Origin: Nanchangia anserum
Lineage (GTDB): Bacteria > Actinomycetota > Actinomycetes > Actinomycetales > Actinomycetaceae
Direction of reading: 5' to 3'
NCBI RefSeq assembly: GCF_015240065.1
Contig: NZ_CP060506.1
Location: 1,364,001-1,428,000 of the forward strand
DNA: 64,000 nucleotides
Positions 17,175 through 27,799 of this stretch are shown one piece after another. Position numbers and translations under genes: made by a program. The notes below the pieces were generated by a model. That model searched no databases. It had not been told where the DNA came from and saw only the letters and a list, made by a program, of their open reading frames with translations. Positions within the stretch are counted from its first letter, which is position 1; each line of letters opens with the position of its first letter.

Positions 17175-18391
17175 ATGACGTCTCCGATCGATCACGCGCT
17201 GTCGGAACGCGGCCAACGGCTGCTCCGCACTCTCGCTGCGACTCCCCCGGCGCTGCTCGATCGCCTCGGCGACAAGCTGCGCGCCGCCGGCTACGACGCC
17301 GACCTCATCGCGGCGGTGCTCACCCAGTGCGAGCTGCGCGAGCACGCGCGGACAAAGCTCGGCCCGGCGGCCGCCGAGATGGTGTTCACGCGAGCAGGCC
17401 TCGAGCAGGCGACCCGCCTCATCGTCGCCGCGCATCACGCGAATCGCTTCCGGGCAGCGGGAATCGATCGAGTTGCGGATCTCGGCTGCGGCCTCGGCGT
17501 GGAGTCGCTGGCCCTGGCCGGACTGGGGATACGAGTCGTCGCGTGCGACCGGGACGAGCAGATGGTGCTCGCGGCCCGCCACAACCTGCGAGCGTTTCCC
17601 GAGGCCGAGGTGCGTCACGTTGACGTCACCGAGGTCGATCCCGCGGCGTGGGGCGTCGACGCGTTCTTTGCCGATCCGCAGCGGCGGAACCCGGCCGGGC
17701 GCGTCCTTGCTCCCGAGAGCTGGTCTCCCCGCTCAGCTACTTCCTCGACCTGGCGGATTCGCTGCCGGGCGGAATCAAGGTAGCCCCGGGTATCGATCAC
17801 GCCGCCCTGCCGCCCGACTGGCACGCGCAGTGGACGAGCGTCGACGGCGACCTCGTCGAAGCGTGCCTGTGGTCGGGCGAGCTTGCCCAGACGGGACCGG
17901 GACGTAGCGCGCTCGTCATCGCCGAAACGCACGCCGCCGAGTTCGCGATCCCCGACATCACCTGCGCGAACGCGCCCAATCCCCAGGTGGAACCTGCTGA
18001 GCGACTCGCCGCGTATCTGTTCGAGCCGGACTCGGCACTCATCCGCGCCGGAGCGATCGCGTCGCTAGCAAGCGAACTCGATGCGCGCCCCGTCTTCACC
18101 TCGATCGCCTACCTCACCGGCAACACCGCGCCCCCGGAGCACCTGACCCCGTTTATCTCGCAGTGGCGCATCGGCGACGTCGTCGGCCTGCGCACGAAGA
18201 CGCTCAAAGCCGCCATGCGGGCGTGGGGTGCCGGCCAGGTGACAATCAAGAAGCGCGGGGTAAACATCGATCCGGCGAGGCTGCGACGCGCCATCTTGCC
18301 CAAGCCCGCCGGAGACGCCCACATCACCCTGGCGTGTACCCGGGTCGGCGCTCGCCACGTCGCGTTGCGGCTCGACCCCGTCGAGGATTAA
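17175..18391 (+). CDS. THUMP-like class I SAM-dependent methyltransferase, frameshifted as written
   Basis: Two reading frames join to one protein of about 405 residues. The first part holds the SAM-binding motif VADLGCGLGVESLA near residues 101-114 and FFADPQRRNPAGR near 160. The second has SYFLDLADSLPGGIKVAPG and a C-terminal THUMP-like region with GQVTIKKRGV. The break is in the run CCCC at 17727-17730, where a fifth C would restore APESWSP followed by PLSYFLDL. The family is widespread in Actinobacteria, with an assumed RNA or small-molecule substrate. The gene abuts tsaD tail to tail. I read the frameshift as a probable sequencing error. Confidence 0.82.
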
Positions 18392-19439
18392 GCGAGGCAG
18401 GACTGAGTCAGGCTCATCCCCGAGTCCGGGCTAAACGTCGGCGAGGATGGGGCGACGCCAGCGGCGACGAGAGCCGCCCCAATCGCAGCAATCTGAGCAC
18501 CGTTATCGGTGCACAGCTTAAGCGGCGGCATGCGCACCTCGAGGCCCGCGGCCGCGGCGCGTTCGGCAAGAAGCGAACGCAGGTGGGAGTTTGCCGAGAA
18601 TCCGCCACCGACGATGATTGTCGAGCAGTCGTGGTCGAGGGCTGCCTGGACCGCCTTCGCCGTCAGCGAGTCGTTGACGGCTGCGGAAAATCCCGCGCAG
18701 ATATCGGTCGCTGGGACCTCGCCGCCGGCGCTCTCGATGCTTTCGACGTAGCGCGCCACCGCGGTCTTCAATCCCGAAAACGAGAAGTTGTAGCGATGGC
18801 GGTGCTTGTCCTTGCCCGCCGCGAGCCCGCGCGGGAATCGAATGGCGTCGGGATTACCCTCGCGCGCCATGCGATCGACGTGGGGACCGCCCGGGTAGGG
18901 GGTGTTCAGCAGCCGCCCGACCTTGTCGAAGGCTTCGCCGGCGGCGTCGTCAAGCGTGCCGCCCAGCTCGGTGATGTCGCGGGCAATGTCGCGGACGAGG
19001 ACGAGGTTGGAATGGCCGCCCGAGACGATGAGGCCGATGAAACGCTCGGGAAGCGGCCCGTCGACGAGCGCGTCCACAGCAAGGTGACCGATGACGTGGT
19101 TCACCCCGTACAGCGGCTTGTCGAGGGCGAGCGCGAGGGCTTTCGCGGCGGCGTGTCCGACGCTCAGCGACCCCACCAACCCCGGGCCCGCCGCCACCGC
19201 GATGGCGTCGACATCCTCGACATTCACGTGGGCCTTGTCGGCCGCCGCCTGGAGGGTGGGCAGGAAGGATTCGAGGTGAGCACGCGAGGCAATCTCGGGG
19301 ATGATCCCGCCGTAGCGGGCGTGCTGATCCATCGACGAGGCCGTGACGTCGCCGAGCAGATCCGTGCCGCGAACGACGCGACGCCGGTCTCGTCACACGT
19401 CGACTCGATGCCGAGAACCAACGGGGCAGATGTCGTCAT
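18388..19439 (-). CDS. tsaD: tRNA N6-adenosine threonylcarbamoyltransferase, frameshifted as written
   Basis: TsaD transfers the threonylcarbamoyl group to A37 of ANN-decoding tRNAs. The N-terminal frame has VLGIESTCDETGVA. The main frame begins near VRGTDLLGDV and runs through MDQHARYGGIIPEIASR (metal-site His), SGGHSNL, GEAFDKVGRLL and GGGFSANSHL. One missing G near 19379 separates the two frames; restoring it gives about 350 residues, the family norm. The gene is essential in most bacteria, so a sequencing error is the likely cause. The stop overlaps the convergent methyltransferase gene by four bases. Confidence 0.9.
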
Positions 19440-19489
19440 GTCTTCAGCCTAATACCGCCGTCGGCACGCCTCGCTCGCGCACCCGATCG

Positions 19490-20830
19490 CTAGAGCCCCA
19501 GTCGCTGCGCCACGACGTCAGCGAGCCGCGCGGCGACGGCGTCGGCCTGGTCTTGTGTGGCCGCTTCAACCATGACGCGCACGAGCGGCTCCGTGCCCGA
19601 CGCGCGCAGCACGACGCGGCCGGTCTCGCCCAGCTCGGATTCTGCGTCGCGGATCGCCGCCTGGAGCTCGGCGTCGTCCGTGCGGTGCTTGTCGACGTTG
19701 GGAACGTTGACGAGGGTCTGCGGCAGCCGCTCGACAAACGACGTGAGGTCGGCGAGGCTGCGCCCGGACGTCTTGACGGCGCGGGCGATCATCAGCGCGG
19801 TGAGGATGCCGTCGCCGGTAGTCGCGTGCATCCCGTTGATGACGTGACCGGACTGTTCGCCGCCGAGCACGTATCCCGACTTGACCATTTCCTCGAGCAC
19901 GTAGCGGTCACCCACGGCGGTTTGGGCCGTCGCGATGCCGCACTCGCGCATGGCGAGGATGAGGCCGAGGTTCGACATGATCGTCACGACGAGGGTGTCG
20001 CCCGCCAGCTCACCACGCTCGTGGAGATCGCGCGCGAGCATCCCCATGATCTTGTCGCCATCAACCAGCTCGCCGTCGGCGTCAACGGCCAGGCAGCGGT
20101 CCGCATCACCGTCGAAGGCAACACCGAAATCGCAGCCCGCCGCGCGCACCTGCGCTTGCAATTGCTCGGGATGAGTGGAGCCGCAGCCGTCGTTGATATT
20201 GCGCCCATCGGGCGAAGCGTTGATGACGATGGTCTCGGCACCGGCTTCGCGAAGCGCCGCCGGACCCAGCAGCGACGCCGCACCGTTCGCGCAGTCAACG
20301 GCGATGCGCAGCCCGCTGAGGTCGGTGCCGCACGCCGCGACGAGGTGATCGATGTAGTGGCGCTCGGATTCGGCCGGGTCCTCGTCGATCTCGCCGACGT
20401 CAGCACCCGTCGGCCGATCGAATTTGGTGTCGAGCAGGCTCTCGATGTCGTCCTCGATCGCGTCGGCGAGCTTGTAGCCGCCACGGGCGAAGAACTTGAT
20501 GCCGTTGTCGGGCATGGGGTTGTGGGACGCCGAGATCATGACGCCAAGGTCGATGTCGTCGGCAGCCGTCAGGTAGGCGACGCAGGGAGTCGTCACGACG
20601 CCGATGCGATTGACGTCAAACCCGGCGGAGGCCAGGCCCGCAGCGAGGGCGTGATCAAGGAGCTGGCCCGACATACGGGTGTCGCGGCCGATGATGGCGC
20701 GAGGCTTGCGGCCTTCCGCCTTGGGGGCGAGCTTGCGGCCCGCGGCGATCCCCAGCGCCAGCGCCAGGTCGGGGGTCAGTTCCTTATTCGCCAGACCACG
20801 CACGCCGTCGGTGCCAAAAAGCCGCGCCAT
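19490..20830 (-). CDS. glmM: Phosphoglucosamine mutase
   Basis: The 446-residue enzyme converts glucosamine-6-phosphate to glucosamine-1-phosphate for UDP-GlcNAc and peptidoglycan synthesis. It begins ARLFGTDGVRGLAN. The catalytic phosphoserine lies in ISASHNPMPDNGIKF near residue 104, the metal loop DGDADR near 245, and the phosphate-binding RASGTEPLVRVM near the C-terminus. ATG at 20830 is preferred over a GTG three bases upstream; an AAAGGAAG site lies upstream. A hairpin separates it from rpsI, so it probably has its own promoter. Confidence 0.97.
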   Translation of the reverse strand: MARLFGTDGVRGLANKELTPDLALALGIAAGRKLAPKAEGRKPRAIIGRDTRMSGQLLDHALAAGLASAGFDVNRIGVVTTPCVAYLTAADDIDLGVMISASHNPMPDNGIKFFARGGYKLADAIEDDIESLLDTKFDRPTGADVGEIDEDPAESERHYIDHLVAACGTDLSGLRIAVDCANGAASLLGPAALREAGAETIVINASPDGRNINDGCGSTHPEQLQAQVRAAGCDFGVAFDGDADRCLAVDADGELVDGDKIMGMLARDLHERGELAGDTLVVTIMSNLGLILAMRECGIATAQTAVGDRYVLEEMVKSGYVLGGEQSGHVINGMHATTGDGILTALMIARAVKTSGRSLADLTSFVERLPQTLVNVPNVDKHRTDDAELQAAIRDAESELGETGRVVLRASGTEPLVRVMVEAATQDQADAVAARLADVVAQRLGL

Positions 20831-20867
20831 CACATCTTCCTTTCGTCGTAGACGTCCCCAAGCATAG

Positions 20868-20902
20868 CGGCACCGCCTGACCCGGGAGGTCAGGCGGTGC
20901 CG
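20868..20902 (-). terminator. Terminator after rplM-rpsI
   Basis: A 14-bp perfect repeat (20868-20881 with 20889-20902) and a 7-base loop lie 20 bases beyond the rpsI stop codon on the minus strand. Confidence 0.85.
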
Positions 20903-20921
20903 AAAACGCAGCTCGTAAGCT

Positions 20922-21410
20922 TTAGCGCTTCGAGTACTGCGGCGCCTTGCGGGCCTTCTTGAGACCGGCCTTCTTACGCTCGACGGCGCGGGCGTCGCGG
21001 GTGAGGAACCCGGCCTTCTTCAGGGCCGGACGGTTCGCCTCGCGGTCGATCTCGTTGAGCGCGCGGGCAACACCCAGGCGGACGGCGCCGGCCTGGCCGG
21101 AGACGCCACCGCCGGTGACGCGGACCTTCACGTCAAACTGCTCGGCCAGCTCGAGGAGGACGAGCGGGGACTTGACCTCCTGCTGGAGCAGCTTGTTCGG
21201 GAAGTAGTCCTCGAGGGGACGGCCGTTGATCGTCCACTCGCCCGACCCGGGAGCCAGTCGCACGCGCGCAATGGCGCGCTTGCGGCGGCCCAGGCCGTAT
21301 CCCGGCGCGATCGCCGACGTGCCGGCGCCCTCAACCGAGGAGTGGGTTTCCGACGTGTAGGAGCTGGGGACGGCGTCCTCGGCAAGCTCCTGGTTCTCGT
21401 AATCAGCCAC
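20922..21410 (-). CDS. rpsI: 30S ribosomal protein S9
   Basis: The 162-residue protein carries the S9 core ([43 protein letters not shown]) and ends in the invariant basic tail [12 protein letters not shown], whose final Arg contacts P-site tRNA. The acidic N-terminal extension of about 35 residues is common in actinobacterial S9. It lies 27 bases after rplM, the usual pair. Confidence 0.97.
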   Translation of the reverse strand: MADYENQELAEDAVPSSYTSETHSSVEGAGTSAIAPGYGLGRRKRAIARVRLAPGSGEWTINGRPLEDYFPNKLLQQEVKSPLVLLELAEQFDVKVRVTGGGVSGQAGAVRLGVARALNEIDREANRPALKKAGFLTRDARAVERKKAGLKKARKAPQYSKR

Positions 21411-21437
21411 GGTTCTCCTTATGGTAGTGCGCCAGAA

Positions 21438-21884
21438 CTACTGGGCGATCTTGGTCAGCTGGTACTCGGTGGGCTGCTGGGCGGCGTGCGGGTGCTCGCT
21501 GCCACGGTAGACGTGGAGCTTCTTCAGCTGAGCGCGGCCCAGCTTCGTGTGCGGAACCATGCCGCGCACAGCCTTTTCGACAGCCCGCTCGGGGTACTTC
21601 TCGAGCAGTTCGGCGTAGGAGACCGACTTCAGGCCACCCGGGAAGCCCGAGTGGTGGTAGGCGCGCTTTTGCTCGCGCTTCTTGCCAGTGAGGACAACCT
21701 TTTCGGCGTTGATGATGATGACGTAGTCACCCTCGTCCTCGTTCGGCGTGTAGGTCGGCTTGTGCTTCCCACGGAGCAGGTTGGCGGCGGCGGCCGCCAG
21801 TCGTCCGAGGACGACGTCCTGGGCGTCGATGACGTGCCACGTCTTGGTGGAGCGGTCACCGGCTTTCGGTGTATAGGTGCGCAT
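21438..21884 (-). CDS. rplM: 50S ribosomal protein L13
   Basis: The 148-residue protein begins [10 protein letters not shown], as is usual for actinobacterial L13. It includes [31 protein letters not shown] and [10 protein letters not shown] chose the ATG at 21884 because a GAAGG lies eight bases upstream and the family starts there; the frame is open further upstream without homology. It is the first gene of the rplM-rpsI operon. Confidence 0.96.
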   Translation of the reverse strand: MRTYTPKAGDRSTKTWHVIDAQDVVLGRLAAAAANLLRGKHKPTYTPNEDEGDYVIIINAEKVVLTGKKREQKRAYHHSGFPGGLKSVSYAELLEKYPERAVEKAVRGMVPHTKLGRAQLKKLHVYRGSEHPHAAQQPTEYQLTKIAQ

Positions 21885-22030
21885 TCGCGTAACCTTCATT
21901 CCTTCACTCATGGGCGAGATTCGCCCGGTTTCTTGCACGTGTGCACCTTTTGGGTCCGCGGGCACGTGGGAGGCGCCCCGAACTTTGTGAGTGCACAGCT
22001 GTCAACCTTATCGGTTTTACCGCGGCCGCC

Positions 22031-22921
22031 TCAAGATCGGTCGCGGTGATACCTCCCACGCCCTAGCGCGCGGGCAGGGTGCGCACGACGCGGGCCCGTT
22101 CGGCCTGGGCGGCGTAGTTTCGGGTGCGGGTAGTCGACCCGCACCAGCGTCAGGCCGCGTGCGGGGGCGACGGGCACGGCGCTGTCGCGCACGCCGGCTC
22201 GCAAGACGTCGCCGATCCACCCGATCGGGCGCGCTCGCTCACCTACCCGCATGAGGGCGCCGACCATGAAGCGGACTTGCGAGTGGCAAAAGGCGTCGGC
22301 ATGGAGGGTGAAGGCGACGAGGCCGTCGGGAGTGCGCGAGACATCGAGCTGCTTGAGGTGTCGGATCGTCGTCGCGCCGGGGCGCGGCTTGGCAAAGGGC
22401 AGGAAGTCGTGTTCGCCGATTAGCGCCCGCGCGGCCTCGCCCATCGCGGCGACGTCGAGGGGGCGCTTCGCCACCGCGACGTCGAGGCGCCACGGGCACG
22501 CAAGGGCACGCAAGTCGGCGGCGAGGTAGCGGTAGTGGCGCCCGCAGGCGGAAAACCGCGCGTCGAAGGTGTCGGCAACCGGCGCTGCCGACCGCACGAT
22601 GACGTCCGGGTCGGCCTCGCACATGTGCCCGAGGACGCCGTTGAGGCGATCGGCCAGCGCCTCACCGCTGGAACGGGTGGAGCGCCCAGGCAGGCCGTCC
22701 CACACCTCGCTCGCGATATCGACGTGGGCGACCTGCCAGGCGGCGTGGACGCCCGCATCGGTGCGCCCGGCGACGGTCAGCGCAACCGTCCCGCGCGTGA
22801 TCGTCGCCAGCGCCTCGGCGAGCATTCCTTCGACGGTGCGCAGCCCGGGCTGGGCCGCCCACCCGTGGAACGCTCCGCCCGCGTACGCGATGTCGAGGCG
22901 CACCCGCTGGGTATCGCTCAC
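22031..22921 (-). CDS. truA: tRNA pseudouridine(38-40) synthase
   Basis: A protein of about 296 residues starting at the GTG at 22921, behind GGAGATGG. The catalytic Asp is in AGRTDAGVHA, with RLDIAYAGGAFHGWAAQPG at the start and CHSQVRFMVGALMRVGE near the end. TruA isomerises uridines 38-40 in the anticodon arm of many tRNAs. The start overlaps the ROK kinase stop as GTGA, so the two genes are translationally coupled. The ORF extends upstream in frame but without a ribosome site. Confidence 0.95.
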   Translation of the reverse strand: MSDTQRVRLDIAYAGGAFHGWAAQPGLRTVEGMLAEALATITRGTVALTVAGRTDAGVHAAWQVAHVDIASEVWDGLPGRSTRSSGEALADRLNGVLGHMCEADPDVIVRSAAPVADTFDARFSACGRHYRYLAADLRALACPWRLDVAVAKRPLDVAAMGEAARALIGEHDFLPFAKPRPGATTIRHLKQLDVSRTPDGLVAFTLHADAFCHSQVRFMVGALMRVGERARPIGWIGDVLRAGVRDSAVPVAPARGLTLVRVDYPHPKLRRPGRTGPRRAHPARALGRGRYHRDRS

Positions 22922-23687
22922 AGATCCATCTCCCAACAGCGCACTCCCCCGCGAATGCCCGCGTCGTTGGGAACGATGACGACGTCGTCGCCAAGCAGGC
23001 GGCGTTGGCTCGCCGCGATACGCACGCCGTTGCCCCCACCGATGTAGAGGCGGTCCCACAGCAGCGCGGGGCGCAGGGCGTCGACGACGCGGCGCACGCG
23101 CCGCGACCAGTGGGCGTCACCGAGGCGCAACCGCTCATGCTCGCCGATGTAGTCGTCGTAGATGAGTCCCCACCGCACGGGCATGCGCGAGATCTCCATG
23201 TGCGGGGCTAGGCGACGCCCGTCCCACACGGAGTTGCCAAGCCCCGTCCCCAACGTGACGATGACCTCCAAACCTGTGCCCGTGATGACCCCGGCGCCCG
23301 CGACCTCGGCGTCGTTGAGGACGAGCGCGGGAACACCGATGCGCTCGGCAAGTGCGCGGCGAATGTCGCAGTGATGCCACTGTTCAACCAACTCGGGAAG
23401 AACGCGGGTGCGCGGCCCCGACTTGCACACGTAGTGCGGCGTGTGGATGACGACGCCGTGACGCAGCATCCCCGGCATCCCGACGCTCACCCGATCACAT
23501 GCCGGCAGCTTACGCCCCAGATCTTCGACCAGATCGACGAGCATGTCCGGCGGCAGAGGATAGGGCGTGGGCGTGCGCGTCGGTTGGGCGATCATCGTTC
23601 CTCGCGCGTCCAGCACCGATGCTTTAATTCCCCCGCCCCGCCGCAGTCGACCGCGAGCGTCAGGGGGCCGTGCGGTTCTTCACTCAT
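22918..23687 (-). CDS. ROK-family polyphosphate/ATP glucokinase, frameshifted as written
   Basis: Rejoining two frames gives about 256 residues. The N-terminus reads LTLAVDCGG and would continue GGIKASVLDARGTMIAQP if the G5 run at 23630-23634 had six Gs. The body has VSVGMPGMLRHGVV, VLNDAEVAGAG, VIVTLGTGLGNSVW and YIGGGNGVRI, the ROK layout with the catalytic Asp in LNDAE. Length and motifs resemble the polyphosphate glucokinases of Actinobacteria that feed glucose-6-phosphate to glycolysis. The homopolymer break is probably a read error. The polyphosphate specificity is inferred. Confidence 0.82.
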
Positions 23688-23735
23688 GGCCCCATCGTAC
23701 GTGGCCTCCTCACGGGCCAAGCTCGCCACGAGGCG

Positions 23736-23774
23736 AATCGGGCCGGGCACCCACAAGGGATGCCCGGCCCGATT
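23736..23774 (-). terminator. Terminator after rplQ (end of alpha operon)
   Basis: A 14-bp perfect stem pairs 23736-23749 with 23761-23774 around an 11-base loop, fifteen bases past the rplQ stop. Confidence 0.85.
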
Positions 23775-23788
23775 GTACGAGTTAACGA

Positions 23789-24241
23789 CTACTCAGCCGA
23801 AGCTTCGCTGACCTTCTCCTCGGCCGCCGGCTTCGAGACCTTGGCCTTCTTCTCGAGCTTGTCGAACACCAGCGAGATCTGCGCCATGGGCGCGTTGTCG
23901 CCACGGCGCGGCGGCATCTTGACGATGCGGGTGTAGCCACCCTCGCGCTCGGGGTCGATCTTCGGGGCGACGACGTCGAACAGGGTGTAGACCGCGTCAA
24001 GTTCGCGCTCGGCCTTCGACACCTGGGTGCCGATCTTGCGTGCGACCTGGCGGCGGTTGTGGATATCACCCTTGCGGGCCTTCGTGATCAGCTTCTCGAC
24101 GTACGGCTGCAGACGCTTCGCCTTCGTCTCGGTCGTCACGATAGCTTCGTGTTCGATGAGCGACTTGGCCAGGTTGGCCAGGATCTTACGCTCGTGCGCG
24201 GGGGACGACCCCAGGCGCGCTCCCTTCGTGGGCTTGGGCAT
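23789..24241 (-). CDS. rplQ: 50S ribosomal protein L17
   Basis: The 150-residue protein starts [20 protein letters not shown] and contains [20 protein letters not shown], the L17 core around the exit-tunnel rim. It has an acidic Ala/Glu/Lys-rich tail of about 35 residues, longer than E. coli L17 but usual in Actinobacteria. It is the last gene of the ribosomal cluster and is followed by a strong hairpin. Confidence 0.97.
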   Translation of the reverse strand: MPKPTKGARLGSSPAHERKILANLAKSLIEHEAIVTTETKAKRLQPYVEKLITKARKGDIHNRRQVARKIGTQVSKAERELDAVYTLFDVVAPKIDPEREGGYTRIVKMPPRRGDNAPMAQISLVFDKLEKKAKVSKPAAEEKVSEASAE

Positions 24242-24289
24242 GTCTAGCTCCTACTACTTCAATCAAATCGCGGGCCGAAAACGGCTCAC

Positions 24290-25285
24290 TCACTCATCGC
24301 TAAACGTGACGGAACCCGCCAGATAGCTGTCATCAAAACCACCGGAGGCGGGGCTGTCCTTCAGGCCCATGCCCATTTCGGCGAGCTTGACCTTGATTTC
24401 CTCGATCGACTTCGCACCGAAGTTGCGGATGTCGAGCAGGTCGGCCTCGCTGCGGGCGACGAGCTCGCCCACGGTGTTGATCCCCTCGCGGGTTAGCGCG
24501 TTGTACGAACGCGACTGCAACCCCAGCGCGTCAATCGACAGCGCGAGGTCCTGAACGAGATCCTGATCCGTCGGCGACGGACCCATCTCGATGCCCTCGG
24601 CCTCGATGTTGAGCTCCTGGCACAGGCCGAAGAGTTCGACGAGGGTCTTGCCCGCCGAGGCGAGCGCGTCGCGCGGGGCGATCGCAGGCTTCGTCTGAAC
24701 ATCGACGATCAGCCGGTCGAAGTCCGTGCGCTGGGCGACACGGGTCGCCTCAACCTTGTACGTCACCTTGAGCACCGGCGAGTAGATCGAGTCGATCGGG
24801 ATCACCGAGATCTCGGCGTCCTCGTGCTTGTTCTGGGCAGCCGAGACGTAGCCGCGGCCACGCTCGACCGTCAGCTCGATCTCGAGCTTGCCGTTCTCGT
24901 TCAGGCTGGCCAGGTGCAGATCCGGGTTGTGGATCTCGACGCCCGCCGGAGGCGTGATGTCTCCGGCCGTGACCTCGCCCGGGCCGGCCTTGCGCAGGTA
25001 CATGACGACGGGCTCGTCGTTCTCGGACGACAAGACGATCTGCTTGATGTTGAGGATGATCTCGGAGACGTCCTCCGTCACACCCGTGATCGTGCGGAAC
25101 TCGTGCGGGACGCCCTCGATGCGAATCGATGTGACGGCCGCGCCTGGGATCGACGACAGCAGGGTACGGCGCAGGGAGTTACCCAGCGTGTACCCAAAAC
25201 CCGGCTCGAGAGGTTCGATGGTGAACCGGGAGCGGTATTCGCTCAGCGTCTCCTCGCTGAGCGTCGGTCGCTGCGAAATGAGCAC
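24290..25285 (-). CDS. rpoA: RNA polymerase alpha subunit
   Basis: A 331-residue protein starting with GTG at 25285 after AAAGGACA. The N-terminal domain (about 1-235) carries [21 protein letters not shown] and the assembly surface. The C-terminal domain (about 250-310) has SVRSYN-like [18 protein letters not shown] and [16 protein letters not shown], which contact UP elements and activators. It lies between rpsK and rplQ as in most bacteria. Confidence 0.98.
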   Translation of the reverse strand: MLISQRPTLSEETLSEYRSRFTIEPLEPGFGYTLGNSLRRTLLSSIPGAAVTSIRIEGVPHEFRTITGVTEDVSEIILNIKQIVLSSENDEPVVMYLRKAGPGEVTAGDITPPAGVEIHNPDLHLASLNENGKLEIELTVERGRGYVSAAQNKHEDAEISVIPIDSIYSPVLKVTYKVEATRVAQRTDFDRLIVDVQTKPAIAPRDALASAGKTLVELFGLCQELNIEAEGIEMGPSPTDQDLVQDLALSIDALGLQSRSYNALTREGINTVGELVARSEADLLDIRNFGAKSIEEIKVKLAEMGMGLKDSPASGGFDDSYLAGSVTFSDE

Positions 25286-25428
25286 GTTGTGTCCTTTCTC
25301 GCCAACACATCCGCCATATGATGTGCGGCGACCGTTCTGGCTAACACACCAGACAGGTGTTCAGGTGCCCAGCTCCCCCACTAAGACGGCCTTGGGAGCG
25401 CCGGGCGTGAGCGGCGAACCGCCCGGAA

Positions 25429-25830
25429 TCACACGCGGCGACGCTTCGGCGGACGGCAGCCGTTGTGAGCCTGCGGCGTGACGTCCTGGATCGATCCGAC
25501 CTCGAGGCCCGAAGCCTGGAGGGAACGGATTGCCGTTTCGCGGCCCGAACCGGGGCCCTTGACGAAGACGTCGACCTTCTTCATGCCGAAATCCTGAGCG
25601 CGCTTCGCTGCGGCCTCGGCGGCCTGCTGGGCGGCGAACGGCGTCGACTTACGCGACCCCTTGTAGCCGACCTGGCCCGAAGACGACCATGCGACGACGG
25701 CGCCCGAGGGATCCGTGATCGACACGATCGTGTTGTTGAAGGTGGACTTGATGTACGCATTGCCGGAGACGATGTTCCGGCGAACCGAACGACGGGGCTT
25801 GCGAGCCCCCGAACGCGATGCTGCTGCCAT
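25429..25830 (-). CDS. rpsK: 30S ribosomal protein S11
   Basis: The 133-residue protein has [49 protein letters not shown] and [18 protein letters not shown], all family hallmarks. It forms part of the 30S platform next to the mRNA exit. Its position between rpsM and rpoA is standard. Confidence 0.98.
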   Translation of the reverse strand: MAAASRSGARKPRRSVRRNIVSGNAYIKSTFNNTIVSITDPSGAVVAWSSSGQVGYKGSRKSTPFAAQQAAEAAAKRAQDFGMKKVDVFVKGPGSGRETAIRSLQASGLEVGSIQDVTPQAHNGCRPPKRRRV

Positions 25831-25883
25831 GAGTGTCTTGCTCTCTTCCAGTCATCGATCCACGAAACCGTGGACTACAGGGG

Positions 25884-26264
25884 TTACTTGGCCTTCTTCT
25901 TCCCGGCGACGGTGCGCTTGGGACCCTTGCGGGTGCGGGCGTTGGTCTTCGTCCGCTGACCGCGCACCGGCAGGTGGCGGCGGTGGCGCAGGCCCTGGTA
26001 GCAGCCGATTTCGATCTTGCGACGAATGTCGGCCTGGATCTCGCGGCGGAGGTCGCCCTCGACCTGGAAGTTCGATTCGATGTATTCGCGGACCTTGATG
26101 AGGTCTTCCTCGGTGATATCGCGGACGCGCACGTCCGGCGAGACACCGGTGGCCTCGAGGGTCTGCTTGGCGCGGGTGCGGCCCACACCAAAGATGTACG
26201 TCAGGGCGACCTCAAGGCGCTTCTCGCGCGGCAGGTCGACGCCTGCAATACGTGCTGCTGGCAT
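25884..26264 (-). CDS. rpsM: 30S ribosomal protein S13
   Basis: A 126-residue protein beginning [20 protein letters not shown], with the tail [15 protein letters not shown]. It is a 30S head protein that bridges to the 50S subunit and contacts P-site tRNA. ATG at 26264. It follows rpmJ after about 135 bases. Confidence 0.98.
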   Translation of the reverse strand: MPAARIAGVDLPREKRLEVALTYIFGVGRTRAKQTLEATGVSPDVRVRDITEEDLIKVREYIESNFQVEGDLRREIQADIRRKIEIGCYQGLRHRRHLPVRGQRTKTNARTRKGPKRTVAGKKKAK

Positions 26265-26399
26265 TGATGCTTCTCCAGTTGTGAATTTTCGGAGGTCGTC
26301 ACGTCACGACCCGCGCAGCAACCACGCGGCCCCGGCCTCCGAACCGAGGGTCCCAGTTTCCTGAGCAGTGACGTCCTGATGCGCCCGAGGGCGAGCGTC

Positions 26400-26513
26400 T
26401 TAGCCTTGGCGCTGCTTGTGGCGAGGGTTGTCACAGATCACCATGACAACGCCGTGGCGGCGGATGACCTTGCACTTGTCGCAGATCTTCTTGACGCTGG
26501 GCTTGACCTTCAT
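26400..26513 (-). CDS. rpmJ: 50S ribosomal protein L36
   Basis: A 37-codon gene whose product begins [19 protein letters not shown] and ends NPRHKQRQG. The zinc ligands CDKC, a third Cys in VICDN and the following His (NPRH) are all present, so this is the zinc-binding C+ form. It sits in its standard place between infA and rpsM. Confidence 0.97.
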   Translation of the reverse strand: MKVKPSVKKICDKCKVIRRHGVVMVICDNPRHKQRQG

Positions 26514-26549
26514 CTTGTTGTTCCTCTGCCGCGACGCGGCATGTTGTCG

Positions 26550-26771
26550 TTACTTGTACCGGTAGACGATCCGACCGCGCGAAAGGTCGTACGGGCTGAG
26601 TTCGACGATGACGCGATCCTCGGGCAGGATCCGGATGTAGTGCTGACGCATCTTGCCGGAGATATGCGCGAGAACCTCGTGGCCGTTCTTGAGTTCGACA
26701 CGGAACGTCGCGTTCTTCAACGCTTCGAGGACCGTGCCCTCGATCTCAATGACGCCGTCTTTCTTTGCCAT
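26550..26771 (-). CDS. infA: Translation initiation factor IF-1
   Basis: A 73-residue OB-fold protein starting [14 protein letters not shown] and ending [13 protein letters not shown], exactly the usual size. It occupies the A site of the 30S subunit during initiation. ATG at 26771 matches the family start; a short in-frame extension upstream is ignored. Confidence 0.97.
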   Translation of the reverse strand: MAKKDGVIEIEGTVLEALKNATFRVELKNGHEVLAHISGKMRQHYIRILPEDRVIVELSPYDLSRGRIVYRYK

Positions 26772-26914
26772 ATGCCTTCCACTCACTTCGGTTGAGGACG
26801 CCGGCTAGACCGGTTGCGGGCATAGCTAAGCCCACTGACGTCCGACTCTCAACCTTACGGGGCCGCTCCCCGCGGCGCAAAGTCCCCGATCTTGTCGGAT
26901 TGGTCACGTCCGGG

Positions 26915-27799
26915 CTAGAGGGCGACCGGCGTGACTCCGAATCGGGCCAGCTCGGCGACGCCGCAGTCAGGGGCGGTGAGGACGCTGATGCCGTCGTCCA
27001 AGATGGCGACCTCGTGCTCCCAATGGCAGGCCAGCTGATGATCGCACGTCTTGACCGTCCACTGGTCCTCGAGCGTCACAACCTCGTTGCTGCCGCGGGT
27101 GAGGATCGGCTCGACGCACACGACCATGCCCGGCTTGATCTTGGGCTGGCGTCCACGGGCGCGGAAGTTCAAGATATCGGGTTCTTGGTGCATCGCCGTG
27201 CCGATGCCGTGGCCGATGAATTCTTCGACGATGCCGGCCTCGAAGCCGATGGAAGCGGCCTGCTCCTCGACGACGGTCTCGACCGCGTCTCCCACACAGG
27301 CGACCGTCTTGCCACTGGCCAGCGAGGCAACGCCGGCCCACATGGCCTCGTTCGTCACGGCGTCAAGCGCGATCGCGTCGCGGCTGGCCGCCCGCTTGCC
27401 ACCGACGAGGACGCTCAGGCAGGCGTCGCCGTGCCATTGCTGGCCGTCGCGCTCGATGTAGGCGCCGCAGTCGAAGGAGACAAGGTCGCCCTCACGTAGC
27501 GTCGTGTCGTCCGGGATCCCGTGGACAACGGTGTCGTTGACAGAGATGCACACCGACGCCGGGTAGCCGTAATAGCCGAGAAAGTTCGAGCGGGCGTCGT
27601 GGGCCGCGATGACCTCCGCCGCGCACGCATCGAGATCGCGCAAAACGGCACCGGGCTGGGCGGCCTCGCGCAACGCGTCGTGGATGGCGGCGACGATGAG
27701 GCCGGCCTCGCGCATGTAGCTGATCTGGCGCGGCGTCTTGTATTCGATCTTCGAGCGAATCGCCCGTCCCCCCCTGCTGTGGGATCTATTTGATCGCAT
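26915..27799 (-). CDS. map: Methionine aminopeptidase, type I
   Basis: A protein of up to 294 residues that removes the initiator methionine. Metal ligands are seen in VSFDCGAYIERDGQQWHGDA (Asp pair), GHGIGTAMHQEPDI (His), VVCVEPILT (Glu) and WEHEVAI (Glu). The substrate-pocket His is in VVHGIPDD. The true start is unclear: the ATG at 27799 overlaps the end of adk, and a run of seven Cs on the + strand (27768-27774) lies between it and the conserved RSKIEYKTPRQI. The run may contain an indel that hides a nearer start. Confidence 0.93.
   Translation of the reverse strand: MRSNRSHSRGGRAIRSKIEYKTPRQISYMREAGLIVAAIHDALREAAQPGAVLRDLDACAAEVIAAHDARSNFLGYYGYPASVCISVNDTVVHGIPDDTTLREGDLVSFDCGAYIERDGQQWHGDACLSVLVGGKRAASRDAIALDAVTNEAMWAGVASLASGKTVACVGDAVETVVEEQAASIGFEAGIVEEFIGHGIGTAMHQEPDILNFRARGRQPKIKPGMVVCVEPILTRGSNEVVTLEDQWTVKTCDHQLACHWEHEVAILDDGISVLTAPDCGVAELARFGVTPVAL

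Noticed and set aside
17175-18391. Calling the methyltransferase, tsaD, ROK kinase, rpsH, fusA and hpaE true pseudogenes
   Set aside because: Each break is one base, most in short G/C runs, and several of the genes are essential; sequence error explains all of them together.
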